Origin: Candidatus Puniceispirillum sp.
GTDB taxonomy: Bacteria > Pseudomonadota > Alphaproteobacteria > Puniceispirillales > Puniceispirillaceae
Length of the DNA: 64,000 nt
Assembly: GCA_028383305.1 (NCBI GenBank)
Contig: JAOEVD010000001.1
Location: forward strand, 1 to 64,000
Direction of reading: 5' to 3'
Shown here in pieces: positions 1 through 10,499 of the stretch; within the stretch, counting starts at the first letter, position 1; each line of letters begins with the position of its first letter. A program made the position numbers and the translations under genes. The notes beneath the pieces are model-generated. The model worked only from the letters and a program-made list of their open reading frames with translations, was not told the origin of the DNA and did no database searches.

Positions 1-1091
<1,091 letters not shown>

Positions 1092-1128
1092 CATCTTACC
1101 AATATCGCCCTGCCAGTATCGTTTAAAT

Positions 1129-2914
1129 CTATAGTGGGCGGCAGGCGGCCTCTAACCATGATTTGGCCATTAGCGATAGATGCGAGTGTAATTGTTCGTA
1201 AACCGCGCGATGATAGCGGTCAATCCAGTCTATCTCGTCAGCATCAAGACGCGTTTTATCAATCAGGCGGCGATCAAGCGGGCAAAGAGTGATTGTTTCA
1301 AATTCTAAAAACCCCGTTTGTTTTACTGGTGTCACGACGATCAGATTTTCAATCCGAATGCCCCAATCACCTGTCTGGTAATAACCCGGCTCATTCGATA
1401 AAACCATGCCCGTTTCAAGCGCCACGTCACCGCGTTTGGAAATGCTGGCAGGCCCTTCATGAACCGATAAAACATGACCAACACCATGACCGGTGCCATG
1501 CGCAAAATCCAGCCCCGCCGCCCATAGCGGCGCGCGCGCAATCGCATCTAGCTGTTTGCCATTCGTGCCTTCGGGAAATTTCGCCATAGCGAGGTGAATA
1601 TGGCTTTGCAGAACATGGCTATAGGCCGCAACCGCGCCTTTGGGCGGCGTTCCAATCGCGATGGTACGGGTGATATCTGTTGTGCCATCATGGTAATGGC
1701 CGCCCGAATCCAACAACAAAAGATCATCGCTTGCCAGTTCGCGATCTGCCCCCCGCAATGGCCCGATAATGCACAATGGCGCCATTCGGGCCTGATCCGG
1801 CAATGGTGTTAAAGCTTGGTGTTAGAAACCCGTCTTGCTGTTGGCGAAACGCCAGTAATTTATCGGCAAGATCACTTTCGGTAATGCTAGAAGATAGAGT
1901 GGATACCGCCTGATCAAGCCAGCATAAAAATTCAACCATCGCCGCACCATCACGCTGATGCGCGGCGCGAAACCCGCGCAATTCAGCCGTTGTCTTGCGG
2001 GCTTTTTCGATGGTCAGCGGACAATCTGCCTCAAATGTTTGCACACAGCTTGCCACAATCTGTTCAAACAGCATTTTGGGAAGGCTTGCGGCTTCAATCA
2101 TCAAACGGCCATCACCCATATCACCAAGCATTGCTGGCAATTGGGTCAAAGGCGCAACGGTGATATCAGGCGTTAAAACCGGCTGAAGGCGCGATTGATC
2201 ACCTAAAATGCAAAGACCGGCTTCGCGGTGATACAGCGCAAAACAGAGATTGACCGGCGTACAGGGCAAATCCCCGCCCCGCATATTCACCAGCCAATTC
2301 ACCGAATCCACCCGCGTTAGCAGAACCGCAGCGCAATCTTTGGCATCAAGATAGGCGGCAAGATCATCGCTCTTTTCAGCAAGTGACTTACCGGCATTTT
2401 CAATTGGCATCTGCCAGCTTGCCGCTGGCGGCAAAGTCGGTCGATCAAGCCATTGCTGATCAAGCAGGTTTTCGTGGTGACAAACAAGTGTTCCACCTGC
2501 CGCAAGAACGGATTTTTCAAAGCGTCTAAAGCCTGAAACCGTGACCAGCCTTCCATCAATGGCGATGATTGCACCACTGGCTAACCCCGCTGTTTTCAGC
2601 CAATCTTCGCATGTCACATCGGGAATTGTACTGCAATCCCACGTGGCTGAATTGGTTTGTGCGGGCATTTGCAAACTATAGCGGCCATCACTAAACAGCC
2701 CCGCCCGATCGCCAAGCACCACCGCAAAGCCAGCCGATCCGGTAAATCCGGATAAATAGGCAAGCCGTTCATCACCAGCCGGCACTTCTTCGCCCTGATA
2801 CATGTCTTCGCGGCCAACAATCCAGCCATCAAATCCGGCCGCAGCCATTGCGCTGCGAAGCGTTTCTAACCGCTTGGCGCGGGTTTGATCCTGCTGGCTC
2901 ACCGTCCATTCCAT
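1129..2914 (-). pseudogene. aminopeptidase P (Xaa-Pro aminopeptidase, M24), broken by a one-base frameshift
   Basis: M24-family metalloaminopeptidase that removes N-terminal residues preceding proline. The N-terminal frame, from ATG at 2914 (MEWTVSQQ), carries two creatinase-like N domains and runs to HYRAIAGG, then hits a stop at 1724. The catalytic half continues in another frame with the metal ligands: DSGG and DGTTDIT, GTGHGVGH, SNEPGYY and RIENL. The switch lies at a run of six C (six G in the mRNA) at 1749-1754. Removing one G gives HYRAIAGADRELASDD, with exactly the usual spacing between HYR and DLLLLDSGG, and a protein of about 594 aa, normal for this family. The start overlaps the prmA stop by 16 bases, so it is the last gene of the pcrA-prmA-pepP run. 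The shift could be a true mutation, a slippery site or an assembly error in a homopolymer. Confidence 0.9.
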
Positions 2915-3825
2915 AATTGCGGCATTGTGCCTGCCGCCGATGGCCGCATGATGATTGTTGTCCAATCGCCAATACGAATTCGATGCCACACACGAAGCCG
3001 CTGCTGCCGATAGGCCACCTCAACTGCGGTTGCCTGCCCATTTAGAATACCTGACAAAACAAGCCAGCCGCCCTTTGCCAATCGCGGTGCAAGATCAGGT
3101 GCCATCCGGCATAGCGGGCCAGCCAGAATATTGGCAAGCACCAAGTCATACGGCGCATGATTGCAAACAATTCGACTGCCAAATCCTTGCGAAACGGCAA
3201 GCCACATTTTGACCGGTGCAATGGCATTCAGCGCCCGATTATGCGCCGCAACCCGAACCGCAACCGGATCATTATCAGCCGCAATTGTCTGACAGGATGG
3301 CCAAAGCCGCGATGCCGCCATTGCCAGAATTGCCGACCCACAGCCCATATCGAGAACCCGCCGTGGGGCAATCCACCGAATCATCTGCATTGCGCGCAAA
3401 CAGCCCTCGGTTGTCGGATGCGTTCCCGAGCCAAAGGCCAAGGCAGCATCAATCAATAAAGGCAGGCTTGCCGCCGGACGGGACGTGGTGACATAACTTC
3501 CGTAAACCCAGAAACGGCCAATATGCAATGGCGGAAAAGCGGCACGATTTTCGGCAAGCCAATCGCGCTGTTCAACCGATGATATCGTGATTGGAATTGG
3601 GGTAATCGTTTCATGCTGATAAAGCGGTGCCAGCATCTGATCAATCATGGCCGCATCAGGAGTGAAGGTGAACAGGGCTTCGATCTGCCAATCACCGGCA
3701 TCATCACGCTGGAATGATGTGGCGGCGCTGTCTAAAAGCTCGCTAAAAACACCTTCAAAGGCAGCCATTGCCCGATCATCAAGCCGCGCCGGCAAGGTTA
3801 AAACGACTGATTGAAGTGCAGTCAT
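2899..3825 (-). CDS. prmA: ribosomal protein L11 methyltransferase PrmA
   Basis: SAM-dependent enzyme that trimethylates ribosomal protein L11 in the cytoplasm. The 308-residue protein has an N-terminal L11-recognition region, then the family marker AFGSGTHPTT near residue 130, the SAM-binding glycine motif DMGCGSAIL near 158, and the catalytic-loop motif NILAGPL. Its ATG shares the ATGA overlap with the stop of the upstream helicase gene, and its own stop is overlapped by the aminopeptidase P start, so the three genes are very probably co-transcribed and translationally coupled. Length and motif order are normal. Confidence 0.95.
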   Translation of the reverse strand: MTALQSVVLTLPARLDDRAMAAFEGVFSELLDSAATSFQRDDAGDWQIEALFTFTPDAAMIDQMLAPLYQHETITPIPITISSVEQRDWLAENRAAFPPLHIGRFWVYGSYVTTSRPAASLPLLIDAALAFGSGTHPTTEGCLRAMQMIRWIAPRRVLDMGCGSAILAMAASRLWPSCQTIAADNDPVAVRVAAHNRALNAIAPVKMWLAVSQGFGSRIVCNHAPYDLVLANILAGPLCRMAPDLAPRLAKGGWLVLSGILNGQATAVEVAYRQQRLRVWHRIRIGDWTTIIMRPSAAGTMPQLWNGR

Positions 3826-6089
3826 GGCTTGCTCACAAATCCTGATACCACTTTTTTATGACCTGCTTTATCGAATGAAATCAATAGCTTGTCTCCATCA
3901 ATTGTCAAAATATTACCCATGCCAAATTTCTGGTGAAACACACGGTCGCCGATTGTAAATTCGGTCTTGTTATTAGCTGGTTCCCAATTGCCATCAGCCG
4001 GTTCAGCGCGCCGTACCGCCATTCGTCGCCACCCCGCACCATAGCCGCCAGCACTATAATCACCAGCCCCATAGCCGCCATTCGCGCCAAAGCCATTCGT
4101 ACCCGACGCATCACCAAGCCGCGCCGCGGTCACACGGCCAAGCCCCATGCCTTGTTCCATATTTTCGATAATATTTTCTGGCGGCAACTCCTGAACAAAG
4201 CGTGAAGGAATTGACGATTGCCATTGGCCATGAATACGCCGGCTATTGGCAAAGCTAATGAAAAGATCGCGCCGTGCCCGGGTGATGCCAACATAGGCCA
4301 AGCGGCGTTCTTCCTCGAGACCAACAGCGCCATTTTCATCCATTGTGCGCTGGCTTGGAAAAACCCCTTCTTCCCAGCCGGGCAAAAACACCGCATCAAA
4401 TTCCAGCCCTTTTGCCGCATGAAGCGTCATCAGCGTCACCTCGCCATGCTCAGGGTCGGCATCACCATCGGTAACAAGCGCGATATGTTCCAAAAACCCC
4501 TGAAGCGAGTCAAAATCCTGCATTGCATTGATCAATTCGGTCAGGTTCTCCAGCCGGCCTTCAGCATCGGGTGATTTATCAAGCTGCCACATTTGTGTAT
4601 AGCCCGATTCATCAAGCACCATTTTGGCAAGATCCGCCTGATGCGTTGATCCGGCAAGATCGCGCCAACGTTTAATATCCTGCACAAAACTGCCAAGCGC
4701 GTTACGTGCCGCAGGACGCAATTCTTCGGTTTGCACAAGATCAATCGCCGCAGCCAAAAGCGGCTTATCCGACGACCGCGCCTGAATATGAACCGCCTGC
4801 AAACTAGCCGTGCCAAGGCCGCGCTTTGGCGTATTGATAATCCGCTCAAACGCCAGATCATCGGCGGGTTGGGCGATAAGCCGCAAATAGGCAATGGCAT
4901 CGCGAATTTCTGCGCGTTCATAAAACCGCGCACCAACCACCCGATAAGGAAGGCCAATCGCAATAAACCGTTCTTCAAATTCACGGGTTTGAAATCCGGC
5001 ACGAACCAGAACGGCAATTTGCGAGAGATGAACGCCATCTTTCATCATTGTTTCGATCTGGCTGGCGATATTTCGCGCCTCGTCAGGCCCATCCCAATAC
5101 CCATTGACCCGCAGTTTTTCGCCGTCATCTGCCGATGTATATAAGGTTTTGCCAAGCCGCGTTTCGTTATACGCGATGATTTTAGACGCCGCTGCCAGAA
5201 TATGACCGGTTGACCGGTAATTTTCTTCAAGCCGAACCGTCTTGGCACCGCTGAAATCGCTTTCAAAACGTAAAATATTGCCAACTTCGGCACCTCGCCA
5301 GCCATAGATCGACTGATCATCATCGCCAACACAGCAAAGATTGTTACGGTTGCCGGTCAATAGTCGCAACCATAGATATTGCGCAACATTCGTATCTTGA
5401 TATTCGTCAACCATAATATGGGTGATGCGGTTTTGATAATCGGCCAAAACATCGGCATGGGTGGTGAAAATGCTTAGCATGTGAAGCAGCAAATCACCAA
5501 AATCGACAGCATTCAGTGTAATGAGGCGGGTTTGATAACGTTCATAAAGCGCCCGAACACGCCCATTGGCAATATCACCAGCCTCGGCGAGCCCCACTTT
5601 TTCTGGCGGCAGCCCACGGTCTTTCCACCGCGAAATCACCCCGCCAAGCATCCGCGCTGGCCAGCGTTTGGGATCAATATCTTCGGCTTCCATCAATTGT
5701 TTCAGCAGCCTGATCTGATCATCAGTATCAAGAATGGTAAAATCAGCCCGCAAACCAACAAGATCGGCATGGCGGCGCAACATTTTGGCAGCAAGCGCAT
5801 GAAACGTGCCAAGCCATACTTGCTCGGCCATCGGCCCAACCAGACTGCCAACGCGCAATTTCATCTCGCGTGCAGCCTTGTTGGTAAAGGTCACCGCCAG
5901 AATATTCCACGGCTTTGCGGTACCACTGGCAACCAATTCAGCAAGGCGCGAGGTCAAAACACGTGTTTTACCGGTACCGGCACCCGACAAAACCAGCAAT
6001 GGCCCATCAAGGGTTTTCACAGCTTCGCTTTGTGCCGTATTAAGCCCATCAAGCCATGGGCTGGCTGGCGTTTTTACAAGTTCCTTCAT
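3822..6089 (-). CDS. ATP-dependent DNA helicase of the UvrD/PcrA family
   Basis: Superfamily 1A 3'-5' helicase for nucleotide excision repair, mismatch repair and clearing of recombination or replication blocks. Walker A is GAGTGKT at residues 35-42. It is followed by VDEYQDTN (motif II), DDDQSIYGWRGA (III), RLEENYRST (IV), TLHAAKGLEFD (V) and YVGITRAR (VI). The C-terminal 45 residues (GDRVFHQKFGMGNI) form the PcrA/UvrD Tudor-like domain that binds RNA polymerase in known homologues. Between motor and tail lies a Gly/Tyr-rich low-complexity linker (NGGYGAGDYSAGGYGAG). At 755 aa it is of normal size. It is the first gene of a tight run with prmA and pepP. The choice between uvrD and pcrA as a name is a matter of convention. 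Confidence 0.95.
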   Translation of the reverse strand: MKELVKTPASPWLDGLNTAQSEAVKTLDGPLLVLSGAGTGKTRVLTSRLAELVASGTAKPWNILAVTFTNKAAREMKLRVGSLVGPMAEQVWLGTFHALAAKMLRRHADLVGLRADFTILDTDDQIRLLKQLMEAEDIDPKRWPARMLGGVISRWKDRGLPPEKVGLAEAGDIANGRVRALYERYQTRLITLNAVDFGDLLLHMLSIFTTHADVLADYQNRITHIMVDEYQDTNVAQYLWLRLLTGNRNNLCCVGDDDQSIYGWRGAEVGNILRFESDFSGAKTVRLEENYRSTGHILAAASKIIAYNETRLGKTLYTSADDGEKLRVNGYWDGPDEARNIASQIETMMKDGVHLSQIAVLVRAGFQTREFEERFIAIGLPYRVVGARFYERAEIRDAIAYLRLIAQPADDLAFERIINTPKRGLGTASLQAVHIQARSSDKPLLAAAIDLVQTEELRPAARNALGSFVQDIKRWRDLAGSTHQADLAKMVLDESGYTQMWQLDKSPDAEGRLENLTELINAMQDFDSLQGFLEHIALVTDGDADPEHGEVTLMTLHAAKGLEFDAVFLPGWEEGVFPSQRTMDENGAVGLEEERRLAYVGITRARRDLFISFANSRRIHGQWQSSIPSRFVQELPPENIIENMEQGMGLGRVTAARLGDASGTNGFGANGGYGAGDYSAGGYGAGWRRMAVRRAEPADGNWEPANNKTEFTIGDRVFHQKFGMGNILTIDGDKLLISFDKAGHKKVVSGFVSKP

Positions 6090-6266
6090 AATGTGTTCAA
6101 ACTCGCAAATGCAGATGGGTGGGTCAATCGCAATGCGATGTCTTGGGTCACTTATTTTTTCATAATTTTCCCAGATTGCTATTCGCAGAATGCCGAATCA
6201 TTTTTGCATTCAACCTTTATTGCGATATGTTGAACACTCAACTTTGCAACCCACGAATGGACAGCT

Positions 6267-7043
6267 ATGTTTGCCTTATCAAAACGCAGCCTGAACCACA
6301 TTTTAGTCGCTCCTTTTACGGCTATCTTGCTTTTGGCGGCATGCAGCTCTGTTCCCGAAACTAAGAGATCGGATGCGCGCGATCCTTATGAAGGATCGAA
6401 TCGCAAAGCCTTTGCCTTTAACATGGGTCTTGATACGCATGTTTTGGAACCAGCCGCCAGTGGCTATCGCAATGTCATGCCACTTGCCGGACGCCGCGCC
6501 ATTGATAACCACATTGACTGGACAGGGCTTCCGGCCACAACATTCAATTCAACATTGCAGGGGCGGTTTGAAAATGCGGGTCTATCGACGGTGCATTTTA
6601 TCGTCAACAGCCTGACACTGGGACTGGTTGACCTGACCGAAGATCCAAAAGCGGTCAAAAGCCAGGATTTCGGCCAAACCTTGGCATCGTTTGATGTGCC
6701 TGAAGGCAATTATCTGATGGTGCCTGTTCTTGGTCCAAATACCAGCCGAAGTCTAACCGGCCGGGTCGTTGATTCAGTAACCAACCCGATGTCGTTTCTC
6801 AAAGCCGGTGATGCCCTCCAGACAATGCAGACATTGCGCCCACCAGTTGCGGCTGTATCAACGCGGGCTAACCTGTTTGAAGCATTTAATGATGTGAAAT
6901 ATAATTCGCTTGACCCTTACGCCCGCACCCGCTCGCTTTATTATCAGGGGCGGGCTGGCCGCATTAATGCCACAGTTGGAAAACCAACCAATAATCGCAC
7001 CACTGATGACCTTTTTGAATCATTCCTTGAGGATCCTAAATGA
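6267..7043 (+). CDS. mlaA: MlaA (VacJ) outer-membrane lipoprotein
   Basis: Outer-membrane lipoprotein of the Mla pathway, which removes mislocalised phospholipids from the outer leaflet. The protein has a signal peptide ending in the lipobox LLAAC (lipidated Cys26), then the family motif DPYEGSNRKAFAFN, and the conserved core including VNSLTLGLVDL and LGPNTSR. Length (258 aa) is typical. It is divergent from the pcrA-like helicase, with a 177-base AT-rich spacer that should hold both promoters. Its stop overlaps the mlaC start as ATGA, so the two are translationally coupled. The MlaFEDB inner-membrane transporter genes are not in the window. Confidence 0.95.
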   Translation: MFALSKRSLNHILVAPFTAILLLAACSSVPETKRSDARDPYEGSNRKAFAFNMGLDTHVLEPAASGYRNVMPLAGRRAIDNHIDWTGLPATTFNSTLQGRFENAGLSTVHFIVNSLTLGLVDLTEDPKAVKSQDFGQTLASFDVPEGNYLMVPVLGPNTSRSLTGRVVDSVTNPMSFLKAGDALQTMQTLRPPVAAVSTRANLFEAFNDVKYNSLDPYARTRSLYYQGRAGRINATVGKPTNNRTTDDLFESFLEDPK

Positions 7044-7702
7044 CACGCAACCGCCAAATTGGGATTTTGACCTCTAATTTGCCAGCTTGGCTTCGCAGCG
7101 GATTTGTTTGTCTATGTCTGTTACCGCTGTTGTTGACCGCTTTGCCAGCTCGTGCCAGCGATCAGATTACCGCTGCCAATGATGTTATCACAAGCATGAT
7201 CAGTGAAGTTGAAACCTATCTGGAAACAGATTCAGGCAATATTGAAAAACGAACCAAAAATATTACAAAACTTCTTGATAAACATTTTGATTTACTCGCG
7301 ATTGCCCGCTTTTCTGCCGGGCCTTACTGGCGCGCTGCCAATGAACAAGAGCGTATTGATTATGTCCAAACCATGCGTGATGTTGTGATTGGCACCGTCG
7401 TTCGCAATTTCGATCAATTATCGGGTCTGCGCTTTACAACGATTGATAGTCAGGCCAAGGGTGACAAGATGGTTCTGGTGCGCGGTTTGTTTAATGACTC
7501 AACCGGCAAGCGCCCACCTGTTTCGGTTGGCTGGCGCGTCATTACACCAGCAATGGCACCGGCAAAGGTTTTGGATGTCGAAATTGAGAATATTTCAATG
7601 CTTGTGACTCAAAAACAGGAAAATGTCACCATCATTCGCCAGAATGAAGGTCGGTTTTCAGCGCTGGTTGAGACAATGCGCAAACGCCAGCAAGCCCCAT
7701 AA
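7040..7702 (+). CDS. mlaC: MlaC (Ttg2D) periplasmic phospholipid-binding protein
   Basis: Soluble periplasmic carrier that takes phospholipid from the MlaA-porin complex to the inner-membrane MlaFEDB transporter. A long signal peptide (hydrophobic core about residues 20-37, cleavage near ARAS) precedes a 180-residue MlaC domain with the typical PYWRAANEQE, GTVVRNFDQLSG and GWRVITP segments. The start codon lies inside the mlaA stop (ATGA). A strong terminator follows 20 bases after the stop. Pairing with mlaA and not with mlaFED resembles arrangements in other alphaproteobacteria. Confidence 0.93.
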   Translation: MTRNRQIGILTSNLPAWLRSGFVCLCLLPLLLTALPARASDQITAANDVITSMISEVETYLETDSGNIEKRTKNITKLLDKHFDLLAIARFSAGPYWRAANEQERIDYVQTMRDVVIGTVVRNFDQLSGLRFTTIDSQAKGDKMVLVRGLFNDSTGKRPPVSVGWRVITPAMAPAKVLDVEIENISMLVTQKQENVTIIRQNEGRFSALVETMRKRQQAP

Positions 7703-7723
7703 AAAGCCAATAAAACAGACATT

Positions 7724-7751
7724 AAAAAAGCCGGAAAATTCCGGCTTTTTT
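7724..7751. terminator. bidirectional rho-independent terminator between mlaC and ettA
   Basis: Perfect inverted repeat GCCGGAA-AA-TTCCGGC flanked by A6 on the left and T6 on the right. It therefore has a GC-rich stem plus a U-run in both directions and can end both mlaC (+) and ettA (-). Confidence 0.93.
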
Positions 7752-7787
7752 ATCGGCGCGATATGCTAGTTCTTTTTAATTATCTGC

Positions 7788-9467
7788 CTAGCGCGAGATT
7801 GGCTTATATTTAATACGGGTTGGCCGATCAGCATCGGCACCAAGACGCCGCTTTTTATCCGCCTCATAGGCTTCATAATTGCCTTCAAACCATTCAACAT
7901 GGCTGTCGCCCTCAAAAGCCAGAATATGCGTTGCAATCCGGTCAAGGAACCAACGGTCGTGGCTGACCACAACCGCACAGCCGGCAAATTCCAAAAGCGC
8001 CTCTTCAAGCGCGCGAAGCGTATCGACATCAAGATCATTTGTCGGCTCATCGAGAAGCAACAGATTGGCCCCCGATTTCAACATACGCGCCAGATGCACC
8101 CTGTTGCGCTCACCGCCTGATAGCTGGCCAACGGTTTTTTGCTGATCGCCGCCCTTAAAATTAAACTGTCCGACATAGGCACGCGATTGCATGGTGCGTT
8201 TGCCAAGCTCGATTTCTTCCATGCCGCCTGAAATGACCTGCCAAACCGTCTGTTTATCATCCAACGCATCGCGCGATTGGTCGACATAGCCAAGCTTGAC
8301 CGTATCACCAACAGAAAAATCACCTTCATCAGCCGCTTCATCGCCGGTAATCATTCGAAATAGCGTGGTTTTACCCGCGCCGTTCGGGCCAATCACCCCA
8401 ACAATACCACCTGGCGGCAGGCGGAAAGACAAATCATCAATCAACAGCCGATCGCCAAAACCTTTGCGAAGCCCATTGGCGTTAATCACCACATCGCCAA
8501 GCCGTGGGCCAGCCGGAATCGAAATCCGTGCCACATCAACCTGTTTCTGCTGGTCATCGGCAAGCAGCTTTTCATAGGCATTGATCCGCGCCTTGGATTT
8601 GGCCTGACGTGCCTTTGGTGCAGCACGCACCCACTCCAATTCGCGAGACAATGATTTCACCCGCGCATCATCGGCACGACCTTCTTGTTCAAGCCGCTTT
8701 TGCTTTTGTTCAAGCCAGCCCGAATAATTCCCCTCATAAGGGATACCGGCACCGCGATCGAGTTCAAGAATCCAGCCAGCAACATCATCAAGGAAATAAC
8801 GGTCATGCGTAATGGTGACAACGGTGCCCGGGAAATCATGGAGAAATTTTTGCAGCCATGCGACTGATTCGGCATCCAAATGGTTTGTCGGCTCGTCAAG
8901 AAGCAGCATGTCAGGCGCGCTAAGCAATAGCTGGCAAAGCGCAACGCGGCGCTTTTCACCACCTGATAATTTTGTGACATCGGCATCGCCCGGCGGCACG
9001 CGAAGCGCATCCATCGCAATTTCGGCTTTGCGCTCTAAATCCCATGCGTCAATAGCATCAATTTCTTCCTGCAGCTCGGCCTGTTCGGCAATGACGGCAT
9101 TCATTTCGTCATCGCTCATTTCTTCGGCAAATTTCGCGCTCACGTCGTTAAACCGGTCAACAAGCTGTTTAGCACGACCCATGCCAGCAAGAACATTGCC
9201 GGTCACATCCAATAACGGATCTAATTCGGGTTCTTGCGCCAGATAACCGACTTTGATGCCATCGGCAGCCCATGCTTCACCCTGAAATTCGGTTTCAATT
9301 CCAGCCATGATTTTCAACAAGGTTGATTTACCCGATCCATTCAGACCCAAAACGCCAATTTTGGCACCTGGCAGAAATGACAGGCTGATATTTTTCAGAA
9401 CTTCCTTACCACCGGGCCATGCCTTGCTTAAGCGGTTCATTACATAAACATATTGATGGCTAGCCAT
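7788..9467 (-). CDS. ettA: ABC-F translational throttle protein EttA
   Basis: ABC-F ATPase that binds the ribosomal E site and gates entry into elongation according to the ATP/ADP ratio. There is no membrane domain. Two ABC domains are visible: Walker [12 protein letters not shown] near residue 41 with signature LSGGEKRR and [14 protein letters not shown], and Walker [12 protein letters not shown] near residue 345 with signature LSGGERNR and [11 protein letters not shown]. Between them is the charged inter-domain linker ([17 protein letters not shown]), which fits EttA. Length 559 aa is exactly that of the family. It stands alone between the bidirectional terminator and a 284-base divergent spacer. 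Confidence 0.95.
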   Translation of the reverse strand: MASHQYVYVMNRLSKAWPGGKEVLKNISLSFLPGAKIGVLGLNGSGKSTLLKIMAGIETEFQGEAWAADGIKVGYLAQEPELDPLLDVTGNVLAGMGRAKQLVDRFNDVSAKFAEEMSDDEMNAVIAEQAELQEEIDAIDAWDLERKAEIAMDALRVPPGDADVTKLSGGEKRRVALCQLLLSAPDMLLLDEPTNHLDAESVAWLQKFLHDFPGTVVTITHDRYFLDDVAGWILELDRGAGIPYEGNYSGWLEQKQKRLEQEGRADDARVKSLSRELEWVRAAPKARQAKSKARINAYEKLLADDQQKQVDVARISIPAGPRLGDVVINANGLRKGFGDRLLIDDLSFRLPPGGIVGVIGPNGAGKTTLFRMITGDEAADEGDFSVGDTVKLGYVDQSRDALDDKQTVWQVISGGMEEIELGKRTMQSRAYVGQFNFKGGDQQKTVGQLSGGERNRVHLARMLKSGANLLLLDEPTNDLDVDTLRALEEALLEFAGCAVVVSHDRWFLDRIATHILAFEGDSHVEWFEGNYEAYEADKKRRLGADADRPTRIKYKPISR

Positions 9468-9751
9468 GATTTTTCCAGTTCTCTTTCGGGTCGCATCAGG
9501 ATTTTTGATACTGCATTTTCAAGGATGCATGGCGCGTCAAAACGGGCAAATCCAGCCCGGAAATGACAAACCGGCACTCACATCGTTCTTGTGTATCGTT
9601 TTTTAAAGCAATATACCAGCCCCCGATCAATTATGGCTGCCGCTTTTCATCACGCAGGCGCAGGATCTTGGGCTTGCGTCGCGCGCTGTATTCGGTTTTT
9701 ATGGTGGCAGATAAAATCCAGCATCAATGATCGCGATTTGGAACCATTTGC

Positions 9752-10096
9752 ATGATTACAACCACCCCTCCGATCGGCATTTTGATTGATCTGCCTTTTG
9801 GTTTGCTGATGTGGACCAGCTTTCTGCATTTTCTGGTGATCATTGTGATGAATGAAGATAGCGGCTTTTCGCCGTTACGGCTGTTGCGCGCGCTGAATGC
9901 CCCAATCTATGCGGTGATCAGCTTGACCAAGCCAGCCTTTATCATCAGTCGCCTTTTGCCACTTTACGCTGCGGGCATCCTGTTTATCATTCGTTATTAC
10001 GTTTTGCCGCTGGCGATCGGGTTTGATGTGTGGAACTTTGGCGACATGCCGCTAGAACGGCTGCTTTTATCGGCTAAAGCCGATTTGGGTCTATAG
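9752..10096 (+). CDS. small integral membrane protein of unknown function
   Basis: Protein of 114 residues that I do not recognise by name. It has an N-terminal hydrophobic segment (about residues 8-32, LPFGLLMWTSFLHFLVIIVM), a short basic loop containing RLLRALNAPIYAVI, and a second pair of hydrophobic stretches between about residues 52 and 90 (LLPLYAAGILFIIRYYVLPL). It is likely an inner-membrane protein with two or three spanning helices. The loop is faintly reminiscent of YggT-like proteins, but this is not enough to assign the family. A GGAA sits 9 bases before the ATG. It converges with the DUF6476-like gene after 25 bases. Confidence 0.7.
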   Translation: MITTTPPIGILIDLPFGLLMWTSFLHFLVIIVMNEDSGFSPLRLLRALNAPIYAVISLTKPAFIISRLLPLYAAGILFIIRYYVLPLAIGFDVWNFGDMPLERLLLSAKADLGL

Positions 10097-10121
10097 GTAA
10101 CACAGGCGTGATTGGCGAATT

Positions 10122-10499
10122 TCACCGCTGGGGCGTGACGCGGGTTTTGCGCTGAATTTTACCCGACGCGTCTAGCTGCCATAATTGCTGGCCGCTTTTA
10201 TCTTCGATAATGACAACCATTTGCCCCTTAGCGCCAAGACTGGCACCGGTAATCTGGCTATCAGCAGGAATAACAAGCTCATTTTGCTGGATTGCCTTGG
10301 CCGAATTGGCGGCGGTAAGCCGGCTATAGATTGTCACGGTAATGACCGCCAATGCCGCCACGATCAAAATTGCCATGATGATGGCCATGGCCTTAATCAG
10401 CCCAAGGTTTTGGACAACAGCTAATGGCGCTTCGGTGTTTGTTTCAGAAGATTGTGGGGCTGTTGTATTTGCCGCTTTTGCTTTATTGTCCTGATCCAT
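10122..10499 (-). CDS. DUF6476-like single-pass membrane protein
   Basis: Small 125-residue protein with a Thr/Ala/Asn-rich cytoplasmic N-terminus, one transmembrane helix (about residues 34-58, AMAIIMAILIVAALAVITV) and a periplasmic domain of about 65 residues. I believe it belongs to the DUF6476 family, found beside rluD in many alphaproteobacteria; function unknown. Its start codon overlaps the rluD start codon on the opposite strand (CATG at 10497-10500), so each gene's promoter must lie inside the other or rluD must start further in. Confidence 0.75.
   Translation of the reverse strand: MDQDNKAKAANTTAPQSSETNTEAPLAVVQNLGLIKAMAIIMAILIVAALAVITVTIYSRLTAANSAKAIQQNELVIPADSQITGASLGAKGQMVVIIEDKSGQQLWQLDASGKIQRKTRVTPQR

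Noticed and set aside
6229-6242. Inverted repeat GTTGA-ACAC-TCAAC upstream of mlaA as an operator or LexA site
   Set aside because: It does not match the alphaproteobacterial LexA pattern GTTC-N7-GTTC, and a 5-bp arm is expected by chance.
9633-9755. 40-codon frame (+) ending in an ATGA overlap with the small membrane protein gene
   Set aside because: The overlap is suggestive of coupling, but the peptide is low-complexity, lacks a good ribosome binding site and the downstream ATG has its own GGAA.
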